From Mediterraneibacter catenae (GTDB lineage Bacteria; Bacillota; Clostridia; Lachnospirales; Lachnospiraceae), in contig NZ_VMSO01000005.1 in the NCBI RefSeq assembly GCF_008691045.1, positions 1 to 64,000 on the forward strand: a stretch of DNA of 64,000 bases. Reading direction: 5' to 3'. This document shows, one piece after another, positions 27,334 to 37,409 of the stretch. The translations under genes were made by a program, and so were the position numbers. The stretch's first letter is position 1. The number at the start of each line of letters is the position of its first letter. The notes beneath the pieces were generated by a model. It saw only the letters and a program-made list of their open reading frames with translations, was not told where the DNA came from and did not search any database.

Positions 27334-27720
27334 TTACGATACCATGCCCCCCAGCATCCCCCCGCCCGCACAGAGAAGAAAAGTCGTTACCAGGTTCATC
27401 ATATCGGACTGCAGCGAATGATAAATTCCCAGTGAAATCAACAACAGAAGCACAAAATACATTATACCAAGCAGAAGTCCCCACAGGAACTTTTTCACTC
27501 CGGCGAGCTTACCGATTACAAACCCACCCGAAAATGTCGATATCACATACGTCAGGATGATTCCTGCATTTATATTTTCTTCGCTTAACCCTGCTTTATA
27601 GAGCAGAACTGTCAATATAAGAAGCAGAATCCCCGTCATGACATAGGCACATAGGAGTGCTTTTAATATATCGACTGCCTTTTTTTCCATTCCCTGTCCT
27701 TTACCGGTCTTTTTCTCCAT
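27334..27720 (-). CDS. TIGR04086 family four-helix membrane protein
   Basis: This 128-residue protein has a short charged N-terminus and four hydrophobic helices (about residues 17-40, 50-70, 77-97 and 108-127), the TIGR04086 layout. It sits directly before the SCIFF gene, its common neighbour in Clostridia. GGGAGGAAAAAG precedes the ATG. The function is unknown; the constant link to SCIFF suggests a related role but nothing in the sequence proves it. Confidence 0.75.
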   Translation of the reverse strand: MEKKTGKGQGMEKKAVDILKALLCAYVMTGILLLILTVLLYKAGLSEENINAGIILTYVISTFSGGFVIGKLAGVKKFLWGLLLGIMYFVLLLLISLGIYHSLQSDMMNLVTTFLLCAGGGMLGGMVS

Positions 27721-27867
27721 CTTTTTCCTCCCGAATCTATACTATATACCAGTCAGTCTTTGTCCTACTGATGAAATGCAACAGTTCCGCCCATCCCTGA
27801 CAGCTGAGCTGTTACACTAAAATAGTATGCTGGATATTCAGGATTTATGACCGTAATTCTAAACAGG

Positions 27868-28410
27868 CTATGACATCTGACGGCCGAGGAAATCGGCTGC
27901 GCTCGAAGCGATTCTCTGTTCCACCTCTCCAAACCGCTTCTTGTGATCTTTCCCCAGAAGTATTACTGAACCGATCACATCCCCTTCACTGATAATAGGA
28001 CAGATTGCCTCATCCCGAAACTCTTTCATATCCGGTATCACTTTGACGTATGATGAATCTCCGCTCTCAGCCAGCACCTGTCCTCTCTCTTTGAGCAGAC
28101 GGTCCAGTTCCCTTCCTATAAACTGATCCTGCAGCTCTTTTTTTCCGTTTCCGGACGCCGCCACAACCTGGTCTGTATCCGTAATGCATACGGTACAGCC
28201 AAGCGTCTGGGCCAGACTCTCCGCATAGAGTTTCGCAAGAGTCCCGAGTTCCCCGATAGGGGAATACTTTTTCAATATAATCTCCCCTTCTCTGTCTGTA
28301 AATATTTCCAGCGGATCTCCCTCGCGGATCCGAAGCGTCCTTCTGATTTCTTTCGGAATGACGACACGCCCCAGATCGTCGATCCTTCGTACAATGCCTG
28401 TTGCTTTCAT
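27868..28410 (-). CDS. spoVT: Stage V sporulation protein T (AbrB-like regulator)
   Basis: This 180-residue protein has an AbrB-type swapped-hairpin DNA-binding domain (residues 1-50, MKATGIVRRIDDLGRVVIPKEIRRTL) and a GAF-like C-terminal domain (about 55-178), as in SpoVT. The start is fixed by GGAGGAA 7 bases upstream. In Bacillus it adjusts late forespore genes under sigma-G. A sigma-G-like promoter lies at 28470-28499. Confidence 0.92.
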   Translation of the reverse strand: MKATGIVRRIDDLGRVVIPKEIRRTLRIREGDPLEIFTDREGEIILKKYSPIGELGTLAKLYAESLAQTLGCTVCITDTDQVVAASGNGKKELQDQFIGRELDRLLKERGQVLAESGDSSYVKVIPDMKEFRDEAICPIISEGDVIGSVILLGKDHKKRFGEVEQRIASSAADFLGRQMS

Positions 28411-28469
28411 ATAAAAATTCCTCCGTCTTACAGATATCTTCATAAACTACTGTTTTCTGTCAGTAAATG

Positions 28470-28499
28470 TAGTATCTGTAAAACGGAGGAATTTATTCA
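28470..28499 (-). promoter_or_regulatory. Possible sigma-G-type promoter of spoVT
   Basis: On the minus strand TGAATA (28499-28494), 17 bp, GATACTA (28476-28470) is one base off the sigma-G -10 pattern CATNNTA. It lies between the Na/Pi gene stop and spoVT, which is sigma-G-controlled in Bacillus. Confidence 0.4.
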
Positions 28500-28507
28500 T
28501 ATCTTCA

Positions 28508-30136
28508 TCAGCCCATCTCTTTATACTGCTGGGCAATATTGAGCGCATGGTCTCCCATTCTCTCAAAATCTGTCAGCACTTCTGAAAACACAATGCCACT
28601 CTGCGGTTTACATTTGCCTTTTTTAAGTCTCTGCATCTGCTTCTTGAAATATTTATCCCGCATGTCATCTGTCTGCTGCTCCAGGATCTCTGCCTGGGAG
28701 AGTACTTTCTGCGCATCACCGGAATCTGCATTTTTCAGGTTTTTGAGCGATGCTATGCACTGTTTTTTCATCTCTTCCAATTCATCAAGCACATTGTCCG
28801 AGAACTGCAGATCCCATTTTTTCATATCGTCAGCATACTCGGCGATATTTGTTGCGTGATCCCCGATCCTCTCGAGATTGCTGATAATAGCATAATAGCC
28901 GTTGATCTTCCGTGAATCGTCAGCATTCATCTCACCCGACATGAGAGATACGATGTACTCGGATATTCCTTTGTTCAGATAATCAATGTACTCCTCTCTC
29001 TCTTCAACTTTCTGCCGTGACTTTTCGTCATATTTTATAAGTGTGTCAAAAGCATCTCCAATATTCTTTGATACCATATCCAGCATCCGGTTCACCTCGT
29101 CTTTTACCTGAGTAACAGCGATCGCACTGTTTCCGACTGAATATGAGGAATCAAAAGGCCGGATATACTTGAGACGGAGATCTTCGTCGTCTTCTTTCTT
29201 GCTGTCCGGAAGTATCCTCTCAGCAGCTCTTGCCATATAATTTCCAAACGGCAGTAAGATCAGTGTCGTCACTATGTTGAATATCGTATGTGCATTTGCT
29301 ATCTGCGCAACCGGGTCACCCGGTGTAATTGACTCAACCAGATGAACATATGGTGTAGTCATACAGATAATCGTAAAAATAGTCGTACCGATAATATTAA
29401 ACATCAGATGGATGACCGTGGTACGTCTCGCATTCACCTTAGTTCCGATAGACGCAAGAACCGCCGTGATACAGGTTCCGATATTCTGTCCGAAAAGCAC
29501 ATAAACCGCACTTTCAAGCGGGATCATACCTGTTGCCGCCAGCGCCTGCAGGATACCTACAGATGCAGAAGACGACTGGATAACCGCAGTAAATACCGCA
29601 CCTACGAGAATACCAAGCAGCGGATTGCTGAACTGTGTCATCAGATTGAGGAAAGCCTCTGACTCCTGAAGCGGCTCCATCGCTGCTCCCATCATATCCA
29701 TACCTATAAACAGGATACCAAGTCCGGCAATGATGCCACTGATATGATGGACCTTTTCACTCTTCGAGAACATGATTGCCCCGACGCCGATGATCGCAAA
29801 CAACGGGGCGATCGCTCCAATATCCAGAGCAATAAGCTGACCTGTGATCGTGGTTCCGATATTGGCTCCCATGATGATCCACACAGCCTGATTCAGTGTC
29901 ATAAGACCGGAATTTACAAATCCAACGACCATAACCGTAGTAGCTGACGAAGACTGGATAACAGCCGTGATCACGGCTCCGACAAAAACTCCCATGATCC
30001 GGTTGGAAGTCAGTTTCTCAAGGATTGATTTCATCTTGTTCCCTGCAGCTGCCTCGAGACCGTTGCTCATCGTCTGCATACCAAATAAAAACAGGGCAAG
30101 GCCGCCTAACAAAGAAAGTATATCTGTTATTCCCAT
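28508..30136 (-). CDS. Na/phosphate cotransporter family protein with PhoU domain
   Basis: This 542-residue protein has about nine membrane helices (residues 1-310). They carry the two inverted QSSSA motifs of the Na/Pi family: AVIQSSSATTVMVVGFVN near 57 and AVIQSSSASVGILQAL near 185. A PhoU-like helical domain (about 330-540) follows, with MNADDSRKINGYYAIISNLERIGDHATNIAEY and its repeat FERMGDHALNIAQQY. It imports phosphate with sodium or uses the PhoU part for control. Confidence 0.9.
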   Translation of the reverse strand: MGITDILSLLGGLALFLFGMQTMSNGLEAAAGNKMKSILEKLTSNRIMGVFVGAVITAVIQSSSATTVMVVGFVNSGLMTLNQAVWIIMGANIGTTITGQLIALDIGAIAPLFAIIGVGAIMFSKSEKVHHISGIIAGLGILFIGMDMMGAAMEPLQESEAFLNLMTQFSNPLLGILVGAVFTAVIQSSSASVGILQALAATGMIPLESAVYVLFGQNIGTCITAVLASIGTKVNARRTTVIHLMFNIIGTTIFTIICMTTPYVHLVESITPGDPVAQIANAHTIFNIVTTLILLPFGNYMARAAERILPDSKKEDDEDLRLKYIRPFDSSYSVGNSAIAVTQVKDEVNRMLDMVSKNIGDAFDTLIKYDEKSRQKVEEREEYIDYLNKGISEYIVSLMSGEMNADDSRKINGYYAIISNLERIGDHATNIAEYADDMKKWDLQFSDNVLDELEEMKKQCIASLKNLKNADSGDAQKVLSQAEILEQQTDDMRDKYFKKQMQRLKKGKCKPQSGIVFSEVLTDFERMGDHALNIAQQYKEMG

Positions 30137-30255
30137 TCCTTTTTCTCCTTTGCGAATTGCAGCGGCTGCGGTAATTTACCCTTTTACCGGCGCTGCTGTT
30201 TGTCGATATGTAGTTGTCTGTTTACTTTCCACGCGTGATTTGCGCGCTAATCTCA

Positions 30256-30284
30256 AAATAACACGGGGTATCATTATGTGTCAA
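30256..30284 (-). promoter_or_regulatory. Promoter of the Na/Pi gene
   Basis: TTGACA (30284-30279), 17 bp, TTATTT (30261-30256) on the minus strand, 120 bases before the gene. The 313-base divergent gap 30137-30449 also holds the pduL promoter; I see no ORF in it. Confidence 0.5.
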
Positions 30285-30392
30285 CGATATTTTACATAAA
30301 CTTCATATTATTTTTACTTATATTTGACATATCTTTTACATTTTATGCAGCATACATGCCTTTCTCCGGCCTCTCAGGCCCGTAACTCATTA

Positions 30393-30421
30393 TTGAAAAC
30401 GGCACTTTATTCTGCTAAAAT
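30393..30421 (+). promoter_or_regulatory. Promoter of the PduL-type gene
   Basis: TTGAAA (30393-30398), 17 bp, TAAAAT (30416-30421), 29 bases before the start codon. Confidence 0.6.
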
Positions 30422-30449
30422 CTAATAAGGTAAAGGAGTGAGAAAATCG

Positions 30450-31091
30450 ATGAGTTTAACAATACCGATCGAAACTTCTGCGCGTCACATCCATATCACG
30501 CAGAAAGATTTTGAAACACTGTTCGGCGAGGGAACCCGGCCTACATTTGCCAAAGAATTGAGCCAGCCCGGACAATATGCATGTAAAGAGAGACTGACTG
30601 TCGCCGGACCGAAAGGACGATTCGAGAAAGTTGTTATCCTGGGGCCCTGCCGCAGTGAGACACAGGTAGAAATTTCAGTAACAGACGCCAGGCGCCTTGG
30701 AATAAAGAGTGTGATCCGCCAGTCCGGTGACCTGGAAGGCACACCGGGATGTACTCTGATCGGGCCGAAAGGGAAAATAGAACTTGAAAAAGGCGTCATC
30801 GTTGCAAAGCGCCACATCCATATGACTCCCGTAGACGCAATCCGCGCTCATGTGAAAGATAACGACATCGTGTTTGTGATCACTACAAGCTATGAACGTT
30901 CGCTGATCTTTTCCGATGTAGTCGTAAGAGTCAGCCCGTCTTACTCACTCGCCATGCATGTAGATACGGATGAGGCAAATGCTTTTGCCAATGAAGATAA
31001 TCCGACAGGAGTGATATTGAAACTTTTCAACGGGCACACATACAGCCTGCAGTCCTGGGCCGATGAACTTCAGTCGGGCATCCATCGGTAA
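30450..31091 (+). CDS. PduL-type phosphate acyltransferase
   Basis: This 213-residue protein has both zinc-binding halves of PduL: ARHIHIT near residue 13 and AKRHIHMT near 125, with GPKG repeats between. PduL converts acyl-CoA and phosphate to acyl phosphate. The start MSLTIP is chosen because AAAGGAG ends 12 bases upstream; an in-frame GTG four codons earlier would sit on that site. There is no N-terminal microcompartment-targeting helix and no shell gene nearby, so this is probably the cytoplasmic housekeeping phosphotransacetylase. Confidence 0.88.
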   Translation: MSLTIPIETSARHIHITQKDFETLFGEGTRPTFAKELSQPGQYACKERLTVAGPKGRFEKVVILGPCRSETQVEISVTDARRLGIKSVIRQSGDLEGTPGCTLIGPKGKIELEKGVIVAKRHIHMTPVDAIRAHVKDNDIVFVITTSYERSLIFSDVVVRVSPSYSLAMHVDTDEANAFANEDNPTGVILKLFNGHTYSLQSWADELQSGIHR

Positions 31092-31175
31092 TATTTCGTA
31101 ACAGTTCCATGGCAGAACTGTTATAATCCCCCAATTTACAGATACTGTCATTCAAATAAAACGGAGTATATTATC

Positions 31176-32093
31176 ATGTTTATTCTTATTTTTGAGCAGC
31201 TTATGAAGATGTTCTTCATCCTGCTGCTTGCATTTGTATGCTACAAAATCGGACTGGTAGATCAGAACGGAAACAAATCGGTTTCAAATCTCCTTCTTAT
31301 GGTCGTAAATCCGATTCTCATCATAACAGTCTATCAGACAGACTATGACCCCAGCCTTGTCCGGGGCCTCCTGCTCGCTTTTGCTGCTGCAGCAGCGGCA
31401 CATGTGCTTGGCATCATAATTTCCACCCTGATAATCCGGCCGAAAAGCAGTAACGATTACTGTATCGAAAGATTCAATGCCATGTATTCCAACTGCGGTT
31501 TCATCGGCATCCCCCTGATCGGCAGCGTCCTGGGCGACACCGGTGTTTTCTACCTCACCGCCTATATGGTCATGTTCAATCTGTTTTCCTGGACACACGG
31601 CGTCACACTGATGGAGAAAAAGTTCACCCCGAAGAATCTCAAAGAAGGCGTCCTCTCTCCGATGTTCATTGCGACACTCACTGCGGTCCTTCTGTTCTTC
31701 CTTCAGTTAAAAATTCCGGCTGTCCTTCTGGACTCGATGAATTACATCGCAGATATGAACACACCTCTCGCTATGATGGTCGCCGGCTTTTCGGTAGCCC
31801 AGGCTGACATCCGGAAAATGTGCAGAAATCTGAGACTGTATTATACAGCGGCAGTCAAGCTGCTCATCATACCGCTCTGTACGATCCCGCTGCTTATGCT
31901 GTTTCACCTGCCGTCTGAAATATCTATGACAATGCTGATCGCAGCAGCATGTCCCGCTGCCACGACCGGAACGATGATGGCAATCCGCTTTAAGCAGAAT
32001 TACACATATTCATCGGAGATATTTGCAATGTCCACGGTTCTCTCAGTAGTGACGATTCCTCTGCTCGTATGGGCCGCAGAACTGGTTCTGTAG
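31176..32093 (+). CDS. AEC family transporter
   Basis: This 305-residue membrane protein has ten hydrophobic helices in two halves, as in the auxin-efflux-carrier family. RFNAMYSNCGFIGIPLIGSVLG is the conserved helix-break motif of the first half, and AACPAATTGTMMAIRF that of the second. Bacterial members carry malate, malonate or other organic acids; the substrate here is unknown. It follows the PduL-type gene by 84 bases and may share its transcript. It converges on the ABC permease gene with a 5-base gap. Confidence 0.85.
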   Translation: MFILIFEQLMKMFFILLLAFVCYKIGLVDQNGNKSVSNLLLMVVNPILIITVYQTDYDPSLVRGLLLAFAAAAAAHVLGIIISTLIIRPKSSNDYCIERFNAMYSNCGFIGIPLIGSVLGDTGVFYLTAYMVMFNLFSWTHGVTLMEKKFTPKNLKEGVLSPMFIATLTAVLLFFLQLKIPAVLLDSMNYIADMNTPLAMMVAGFSVAQADIRKMCRNLRLYYTAAVKLLIIPLCTIPLLMLFHLPSEISMTMLIAAACPAATTGTMMAIRFKQNYTYSSEIFAMSTVLSVVTIPLLVWAAELVL

Positions 32094-32098
32094 TTTAT

Positions 32099-35000
32099 CT
32101 ACTCTACACTTTTCAGCGACTCTACCATATTGATCTTCTTCAGTTTAAAATGCATTACCCCGTTGACAAAGAGTGAGAACAGAATCGTCAGCAGGAAGGC
32201 ATATATATAACTGCTCAGATCAATGTTGCGCCCGAACATAACGGACTCTATCTCCACCGTCACAATGATAAAGCGGTGCAGGATCTTCCCCAGCACGATA
32301 CCGAAGACAGCCCCAAGGAATGTAAGGACAATATTCTCTCTATACACATACATTGCTACCTCTCCGTTATAAAAACCGAGCACTTTAAGCGTAGCAAGCT
32401 CTCTCTGGCGCTCTGTTATATTAATGTTATTCAGGTTATAGAGCACCACGAATGCCAGCATACCTGCAGAAATGATCAGTACTACTATAACCTCATCGAG
32501 AGCGCCGAGCATATTGTCCACCTGTTCTCTCAAATCTGTCGTGTAGCTGATACTCAATGCCCCGGGCATTGCAAGCGCCTCTTCTCCAAGTCTCTCCGCT
32601 TCTTCTGTAATCCTGTCTGCAGTTTTATAGAAAATACAGTTATAATCCGGAGTCTCTCCATATATTTTCTCATAAAATTCCGGTGTCATATACAGATAAT
32701 GCCCCATATAATTTTCACAGACAGCACTGATCTTTACTTCCAGATCCCCCTTGTCATCATCACGTATAATGATCGTATCCCCCTGCTCCACATCAAGCTC
32801 TGTTGACATTTTTTCCGTTATTATGGCTCCGGAATCATCAAGCTGATACTTTTCATTTGTCACGCGGTCCTGCAGCACGACAAATTCGGAGAATTCTTCT
32901 ACGTCTTTCGGCACATCCAGATACACGTCGTGCCATTCATCTCCGGCTCCTACGGAAATCTGGGTAAGAATACCTTCAGTCGCTCCCGCCATTGCGCTGT
33001 CCTTTTCCAGTTCTGCAACAATGTTATTCTTGTCTGCATCCGTAGCGTCGTCAGTCAATATAATATTCCCGTCATAAAGCTGGATCTCTTCATACTGGAT
33101 ATCCACTATCGCCATAATTGAATCTTTCAGTCCGAATCCTACCAGCATCAGAGCCATACATCCGCCAATCCCGAATATTGTCATGAAAAGCCTTTTCTTA
33201 TATCGCACAAGATTACGGATACTCGCTTTCCACGAGAAATTCAGATGCTTCCAGATAAACTTCACACGTTCCAGGAACACCCTCCGCCCCTGTTTCGGAG
33301 TCGGCGGGCGCATCAGTTCTGCAGCCTGTTCCCTCAGTTCTTTATAGCAGGAAAGGATCGTTGCCAGAAGTGTACAGGCAAGCGCTGCAGCCGCAGCTCC
33401 GAGTCCGTACCGGACATTGTACGGTATGACGATGTCATTCATGTGCTGATACATGATCCCGTATGCATTAATGATAATATATGGGAACACTTTCTCACCG
33501 AACAGGATACCCACCACACTGCCCGATACTGTCGCGAGGAGCGCATACCCAAGATACTTGCCCGCAATGGAATGCCGTTCGTATCCGAGCGCCTTCATCG
33601 TTCCGATCTGTGTTCTTTGTTCTTCCACCATACGTGTCATGGTAGTCAGACTGATCAGCGCCGCCACCAGGAAGAAGATTACCGGAAACACTTCTCCGAT
33701 GGCACGCATGCGATCCGCATTTTCTCCATACCCCGTATAATCCGGCAGGTTCGATCTGTCATATATGTACCACTCCGGTTCCTCCAGATCTTCGATCTCC
33801 TGCTCAGCGTCCGCCAGCTCTGCTTTTGCATCTGCAATCTTCTGCTCTCCGTCCGCGATCTCTGCTTCAGCCTCTGCTTCGCCCTCATAATACTCTTCCC
33901 AGCCGTCTGCGATCTCTGCTTCAGCCTCTGCCAGCTCTGCTTCGGCATCTTCCAGCTGCTGCTCACCATCTGTGATCTGAGCCCATCCGCTGTTGATCTG
34001 CTCCTGCCCGGATTCCAGCTCAGCCTTTGCCGAGTCGATCTGAGCCTGAGCCTGGGCAATTGCCGCCTCACCGCTCTGGATCTGCTCATACAGCGCCTTC
34101 AAAGCTGCCATCGTCACATCGTCCGTGGCCCCGCTTGCTGCGAGGGCATTGTACTGTTCTTTCGCCGCGTTGAGTTCATCAATCTGTTCATTCAGAGTGT
34201 CAATATTGGCGTTTAGTTCTTCCTGCCCCTGATCCACCTGTTCCTGGCTGTCTTTAAGCTGCTGCCTGGAGGATTCCAGTTCTGCCCTGGATGATTCGAT
34301 CTCCTGGCGTCCGCTGTCCACCTCTGCCTGGGCATCCTCGAGCTTCTGTCTTGCATCTGCCAGTTCTGTTTCCGCCTCAACCCTGCCGTCTTCCAGCTCC
34401 TTCTCTGCATCAGCGACTTCCTGACGGGCTTTCTCAAGCTCTTCATCTGCCTCGTCAACAACCTCGTCATACCGGGCTTTCTGTCTCTCATCCTTGATCT
34501 CTTCAATCTGATCCATCACTTCCTGGATGCGCTCGTCATATGCATCTGTAAATGCAGTCAGATCTTTTGCTCCGTCCACCTGTGCATAAATCTCTGTATA
34601 GACGTCCAGCACAAAACTGCTCTCCGGAACTACGATAAATGCTGTCAGGCTTCCGTTTCCAATTGTCGTGCTTCCCCGCTGGAAAGAGATATAATTCGGA
34701 CTGCTGACGGCTCCCGTTATTGTAAACGTATCCGCTTTTAATGTATCTGTGATCTCATCTTCGCTTCCGCTTGAGAAGGTAATCTCATCCCCTATCTCAA
34801 GGCTGCTCTCATTCAGATAATCCACATCAAGTGCGCATTCATCTTCAGCTTCCGGAAGTCTCCCTTCCTCAAGCTGCACCTGATTCATAGTCGGCATAAG
34901 AGCCATGACATGTACCGCAATCTGATTATCGCCTTCCGTACACAGGACATCAACAGAGTAGCTGCCTTCTGCGTATTCCACTCCGTCCACAGATTCAATT

Positions 35001-35227
35001 GCCTGCAGATCATCGTCCGTAAGTCCCAGAGTACTGATAACCTGAATATCCATCATATTCTTCTTATCAAAATATGTATCCCCTGAATAGCGCATATCCG
35101 GCTCTGAAGCACGGATTCCGGAGAAAAACGCACAGCCGATCGCCACGATGAAAAAAATGGACAGGAACCGCCCGAGACTGCGCCTGATCTCCATATAAAA
35201 ATCTTTTCTCAACGCTTTCTTTTTCAT
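32099..35227 (-). CDS. FtsX/MacB-type ABC permease with long coiled coil
   Basis: This 1042-residue permease has one N-terminal helix and a MacB-like extracellular domain (about residues 40-230). A coiled coil with heptads rich in Glu, Gln, Ala and Lys follows (about 235-490). FtsX core helices (about 510-660), a second extracellular domain (about 700-880) and three C-terminal helices complete it. The coiled coil gives the DNA a repetitive look at 33.75-34.5 kb. Such permeases act with a LolD-like ATPase in mechanotransmission rather than classic transport. The substrate is unknown. Confidence 0.88.
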   Translation of the reverse strand: MKKKALRKDFYMEIRRSLGRFLSIFFIVAIGCAFFSGIRASEPDMRYSGDTYFDKKNMMDIQVISTLGLTDDDLQAIESVDGVEYAEGSYSVDVLCTEGDNQIAVHVMALMPTMNQVQLEEGRLPEAEDECALDVDYLNESSLEIGDEITFSSGSEDEITDTLKADTFTITGAVSSPNYISFQRGSTTIGNGSLTAFIVVPESSFVLDVYTEIYAQVDGAKDLTAFTDAYDERIQEVMDQIEEIKDERQKARYDEVVDEADEELEKARQEVADAEKELEDGRVEAETELADARQKLEDAQAEVDSGRQEIESSRAELESSRQQLKDSQEQVDQGQEELNANIDTLNEQIDELNAAKEQYNALAASGATDDVTMAALKALYEQIQSGEAAIAQAQAQIDSAKAELESGQEQINSGWAQITDGEQQLEDAEAELAEAEAEIADGWEEYYEGEAEAEAEIADGEQKIADAKAELADAEQEIEDLEEPEWYIYDRSNLPDYTGYGENADRMRAIGEVFPVIFFLVAALISLTTMTRMVEEQRTQIGTMKALGYERHSIAGKYLGYALLATVSGSVVGILFGEKVFPYIIINAYGIMYQHMNDIVIPYNVRYGLGAAAAALACTLLATILSCYKELREQAAELMRPPTPKQGRRVFLERVKFIWKHLNFSWKASIRNLVRYKKRLFMTIFGIGGCMALMLVGFGLKDSIMAIVDIQYEEIQLYDGNIILTDDATDADKNNIVAELEKDSAMAGATEGILTQISVGAGDEWHDVYLDVPKDVEEFSEFVVLQDRVTNEKYQLDDSGAIITEKMSTELDVEQGDTIIIRDDDKGDLEVKISAVCENYMGHYLYMTPEFYEKIYGETPDYNCIFYKTADRITEEAERLGEEALAMPGALSISYTTDLREQVDNMLGALDEVIVVLIISAGMLAFVVLYNLNNINITERQRELATLKVLGFYNGEVAMYVYRENIVLTFLGAVFGIVLGKILHRFIIVTVEIESVMFGRNIDLSSYIYAFLLTILFSLFVNGVMHFKLKKINMVESLKSVE

Positions 35228-35238
35228 CTGCCGTTACC

Positions 35239-35943
35239 CTACCATTCTATATCATCGATTGATATTGGATTTTCATTAAGCTCCATCTGTGATACCTGTC
35301 CGTTCTTAATATGTATCAGTCTGTCCGCCATAGGTGCAATTGCCTGATTATGGGTGATTACTATTACAGTCATCCCCCTTTCCCTACACATATTCTGCAG
35401 CAGTTTCAGAATGGATTTACCTGTATTATAATCAAGAGCCCCCGTCGGCTCGTCACAGAGCAGCAGCTTCGGATTCTTGGCAAGAGCTCTCGCAATAGAT
35501 ACTCTCTGCTGCTCCCCTCCCGACAGCTGGGCCGGGAAATTATTCAGCCTGTCGCCAAGTCCTACTTCCTCCAGCACTTCCTTCGCATCCAGCGGATCAC
35601 GGCAGATCTGAAGCGCCAGTTCCACGTTCTCAAGTGCCGTCAGATTCGGCACCAGATTGTAAAACTGAAAGACAAATCCGATATCTTCGCGCCTGTACTC
35701 GGTCAGCTTTCTCGAATTATATGCCGTAATATCCTCACTATCCACAAGAAGTTTTCCGCTCGTAGCTGTATCCATACCACCGAGAATATTAAGAACTGTT
35801 GTCTTTCCCGCACCGCTCGGACCGACAATAACAACAAACTCGCCTTTATCAATGGAGAAACTGATATTATCCGCCGCCCGGATCTCAATCTCTCCCATCT
35901 TGTATATTTTCGTGATATCCTGCAATACAACAAATTCTTTCAT
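35239..35943 (-). CDS. MacB/LolD-type ABC ATPase
   Basis: This 234-residue ATPase has Walker [10 protein letters not shown], the [14 protein letters not shown] signature, Walker [13 protein letters not shown] and the H-loop VITHNQ, all in the MacB/LolD subfamily form. It is the first gene of a two-gene operon; the permease starts 11 bases after its stop. A terminator of the preceding MFS gene lies just upstream. Confidence 0.92.
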   Translation of the reverse strand: MKEFVVLQDITKIYKMGEIEIRAADNISFSIDKGEFVVIVGPSGAGKTTVLNILGGMDTATSGKLLVDSEDITAYNSRKLTEYRREDIGFVFQFYNLVPNLTALENVELALQICRDPLDAKEVLEEVGLGDRLNNFPAQLSGGEQQRVSIARALAKNPKLLLCDEPTGALDYNTGKSILKLLQNMCRERGMTVIVITHNQAIAPMADRLIHIKNGQVSQMELNENPISIDDIEW

Positions 35944-36003
35944 ACTATATCACTCCTGTACCGTCTCTTTTGTGACTGTTTTCAGCCGCTTCAGGAAAAA
36001 GAA

Positions 36004-36028
36004 AGCGGATACTTCCCATGTATCCGCT
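36004..36028 (-). terminator. Terminator of the MFS gene
   Basis: AGCGGATAC (36004-36012) pairs perfectly with GTATCCGCT (36020-36028). On the minus strand the stem is followed by TTCTTTTTCC. Confidence 0.7.
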
Positions 36029-36104
36029 CTGTGCAATTTTCTATATTCAATTATAACATGAATTCAAAAAATTTTGAGAATTTTCAGGTGATTTCAGATT
36101 AATT

Positions 36105-37361
36105 TCACACTTTTGTTTTTTTCCGGTTAGAATTAAGCTTAGCCGAATACCGGAATAACACAAGTCCGATCAAAAACATGACCGAAAGTGCGCTTACACC
36201 GATGTTGATGCTTCCCGTCACCTGGCTCAGTACAGACACGAGAGCTGTTCCGATAACCGACGCCCCCTTGCCGCATATATCATAGATTCCAAAAAACTCC
36301 CCGGACTTCTTTGCCGGAATAATCTTCGCAAAGTAAGATCTGGACAATGCCTGGATCGTCCCCTGGAACATACCTACCATAACTGCCAGAAGCCAGAAGT
36401 CAAACTGTGTATCCAGCCAATATGCATAGACTGCAATACAGAAATAAGCTGCGATGCAGATTGTAATGATTGTCTCCGGTTTTACTTTCTTCACGAGCCT
36501 GCTGAAGATGAGCACGCACGGAAATGCAACGATCTGTGTTACGAGCAGTGCCAGCAAAAGACCTGTGCTGTCCAGCCCGAGAGCCTGTCCGTATGCAGTA
36601 GCCATGTCGATCACCGTATAGACTCCGTCAATATAGAAGAAGAATGCAAGCAGGAATACGAAAATATGCTTTTCCTTTGTCAGCTCAACGAACGTCCTGC
36701 CCAGCCGCTTAAAACTGTTCCTCACCACATGATCCCCTGCCTCGGAGAAATATTTCTGCCGGTAGGAGCGCAGAAGCGGTATCGAGGAACACAGCCACCA
36801 GAGCGCTGTGATAATGAACGCCAGGATCATAGAAGTCTGCATGCTGATTCCAAGACTTCCTGCTCCAAGCACAATACCAAGACAGGCAACGAACGGAATA
36901 CAGCTTCCGATATATCCCCAGGCATATCCGTGGGACGAGACGGAATCCATCCTGTCCGGCTCTGTCACATCGGTAAGCATGGCGTCATAGAATACCAGGC
37001 TGGCCGAATATCCGGTCTTCGCGAGTACAAAAACTCCCAGGAACCATATCCACGAGGACAGGAATCCCAGCAGGATACATCCGAATACTCCGACTCCCAT
37101 CGAAATGGAAAATATAATCTTCTTAAAATTCTTCGTGTCTGCGATCGCTCCGAGTGTCGGACCTAAAATTGCAACGATCAGTGTACAGATCGATGTGGCA
37201 TATCCCCAGTATGCGAGATAATCCACATCAGATATTCCTGCATTTTCTGCAAGATAGTTAAAATAGATCGGAAAAATTGTGGATACCATCATGGTAAACG
37301 CCGAATTTCCCACATCGTAGAGCACCCATTTCTTTTCCAATGGAGTCAGTTTAAATTTCAT
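36105..37361 (-). CDS. MFS transporter, UMF1/Atg22-like family
   Basis: This 418-residue protein has twelve hydrophobic helices. It begins LTPLEKKWVLYDVGNSAFTMMV, the start pattern of the UMF1 (Atg22-like) branch of the MFS, and has GFLSSWIWFLGVFVLAKTGYSASLVFYDAMLTDVT and GTIQALSRSYFAKIIPAKKSGEFFGIYD further on. The substrate is unknown; yeast Atg22 exports amino acids from the vacuole. It ends in basic residues and is followed by its own terminator. Confidence 0.85.
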   Translation of the reverse strand: MKFKLTPLEKKWVLYDVGNSAFTMMVSTIFPIYFNYLAENAGISDVDYLAYWGYATSICTLIVAILGPTLGAIADTKNFKKIIFSISMGVGVFGCILLGFLSSWIWFLGVFVLAKTGYSASLVFYDAMLTDVTEPDRMDSVSSHGYAWGYIGSCIPFVACLGIVLGAGSLGISMQTSMILAFIITALWWLCSSIPLLRSYRQKYFSEAGDHVVRNSFKRLGRTFVELTKEKHIFVFLLAFFFYIDGVYTVIDMATAYGQALGLDSTGLLLALLVTQIVAFPCVLIFSRLVKKVKPETIITICIAAYFCIAVYAYWLDTQFDFWLLAVMVGMFQGTIQALSRSYFAKIIPAKKSGEFFGIYDICGKGASVIGTALVSVLSQVTGSINIGVSALSVMFLIGLVLFRYSAKLNSNRKKTKV

Positions 37362-37409
37362 GTTTTTTCTCTCTTCCTACTTTTTATTTTTTACAGGGCA
37401 TCATGCGCT

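Noticed and set aside
30450-32093. PduL-type gene as part of a bacterial microcompartment
   Set aside because: No shell protein, signature enzyme or targeting peptide lies nearby; a housekeeping phosphotransacylase is simpler.
33750-34500. Repetitive DNA suggesting a tandem repeat or CRISPR
   Set aside because: The periodicity is that of codons for a heptad coiled coil inside the ABC permease; there are no constant repeats with unique spacers.
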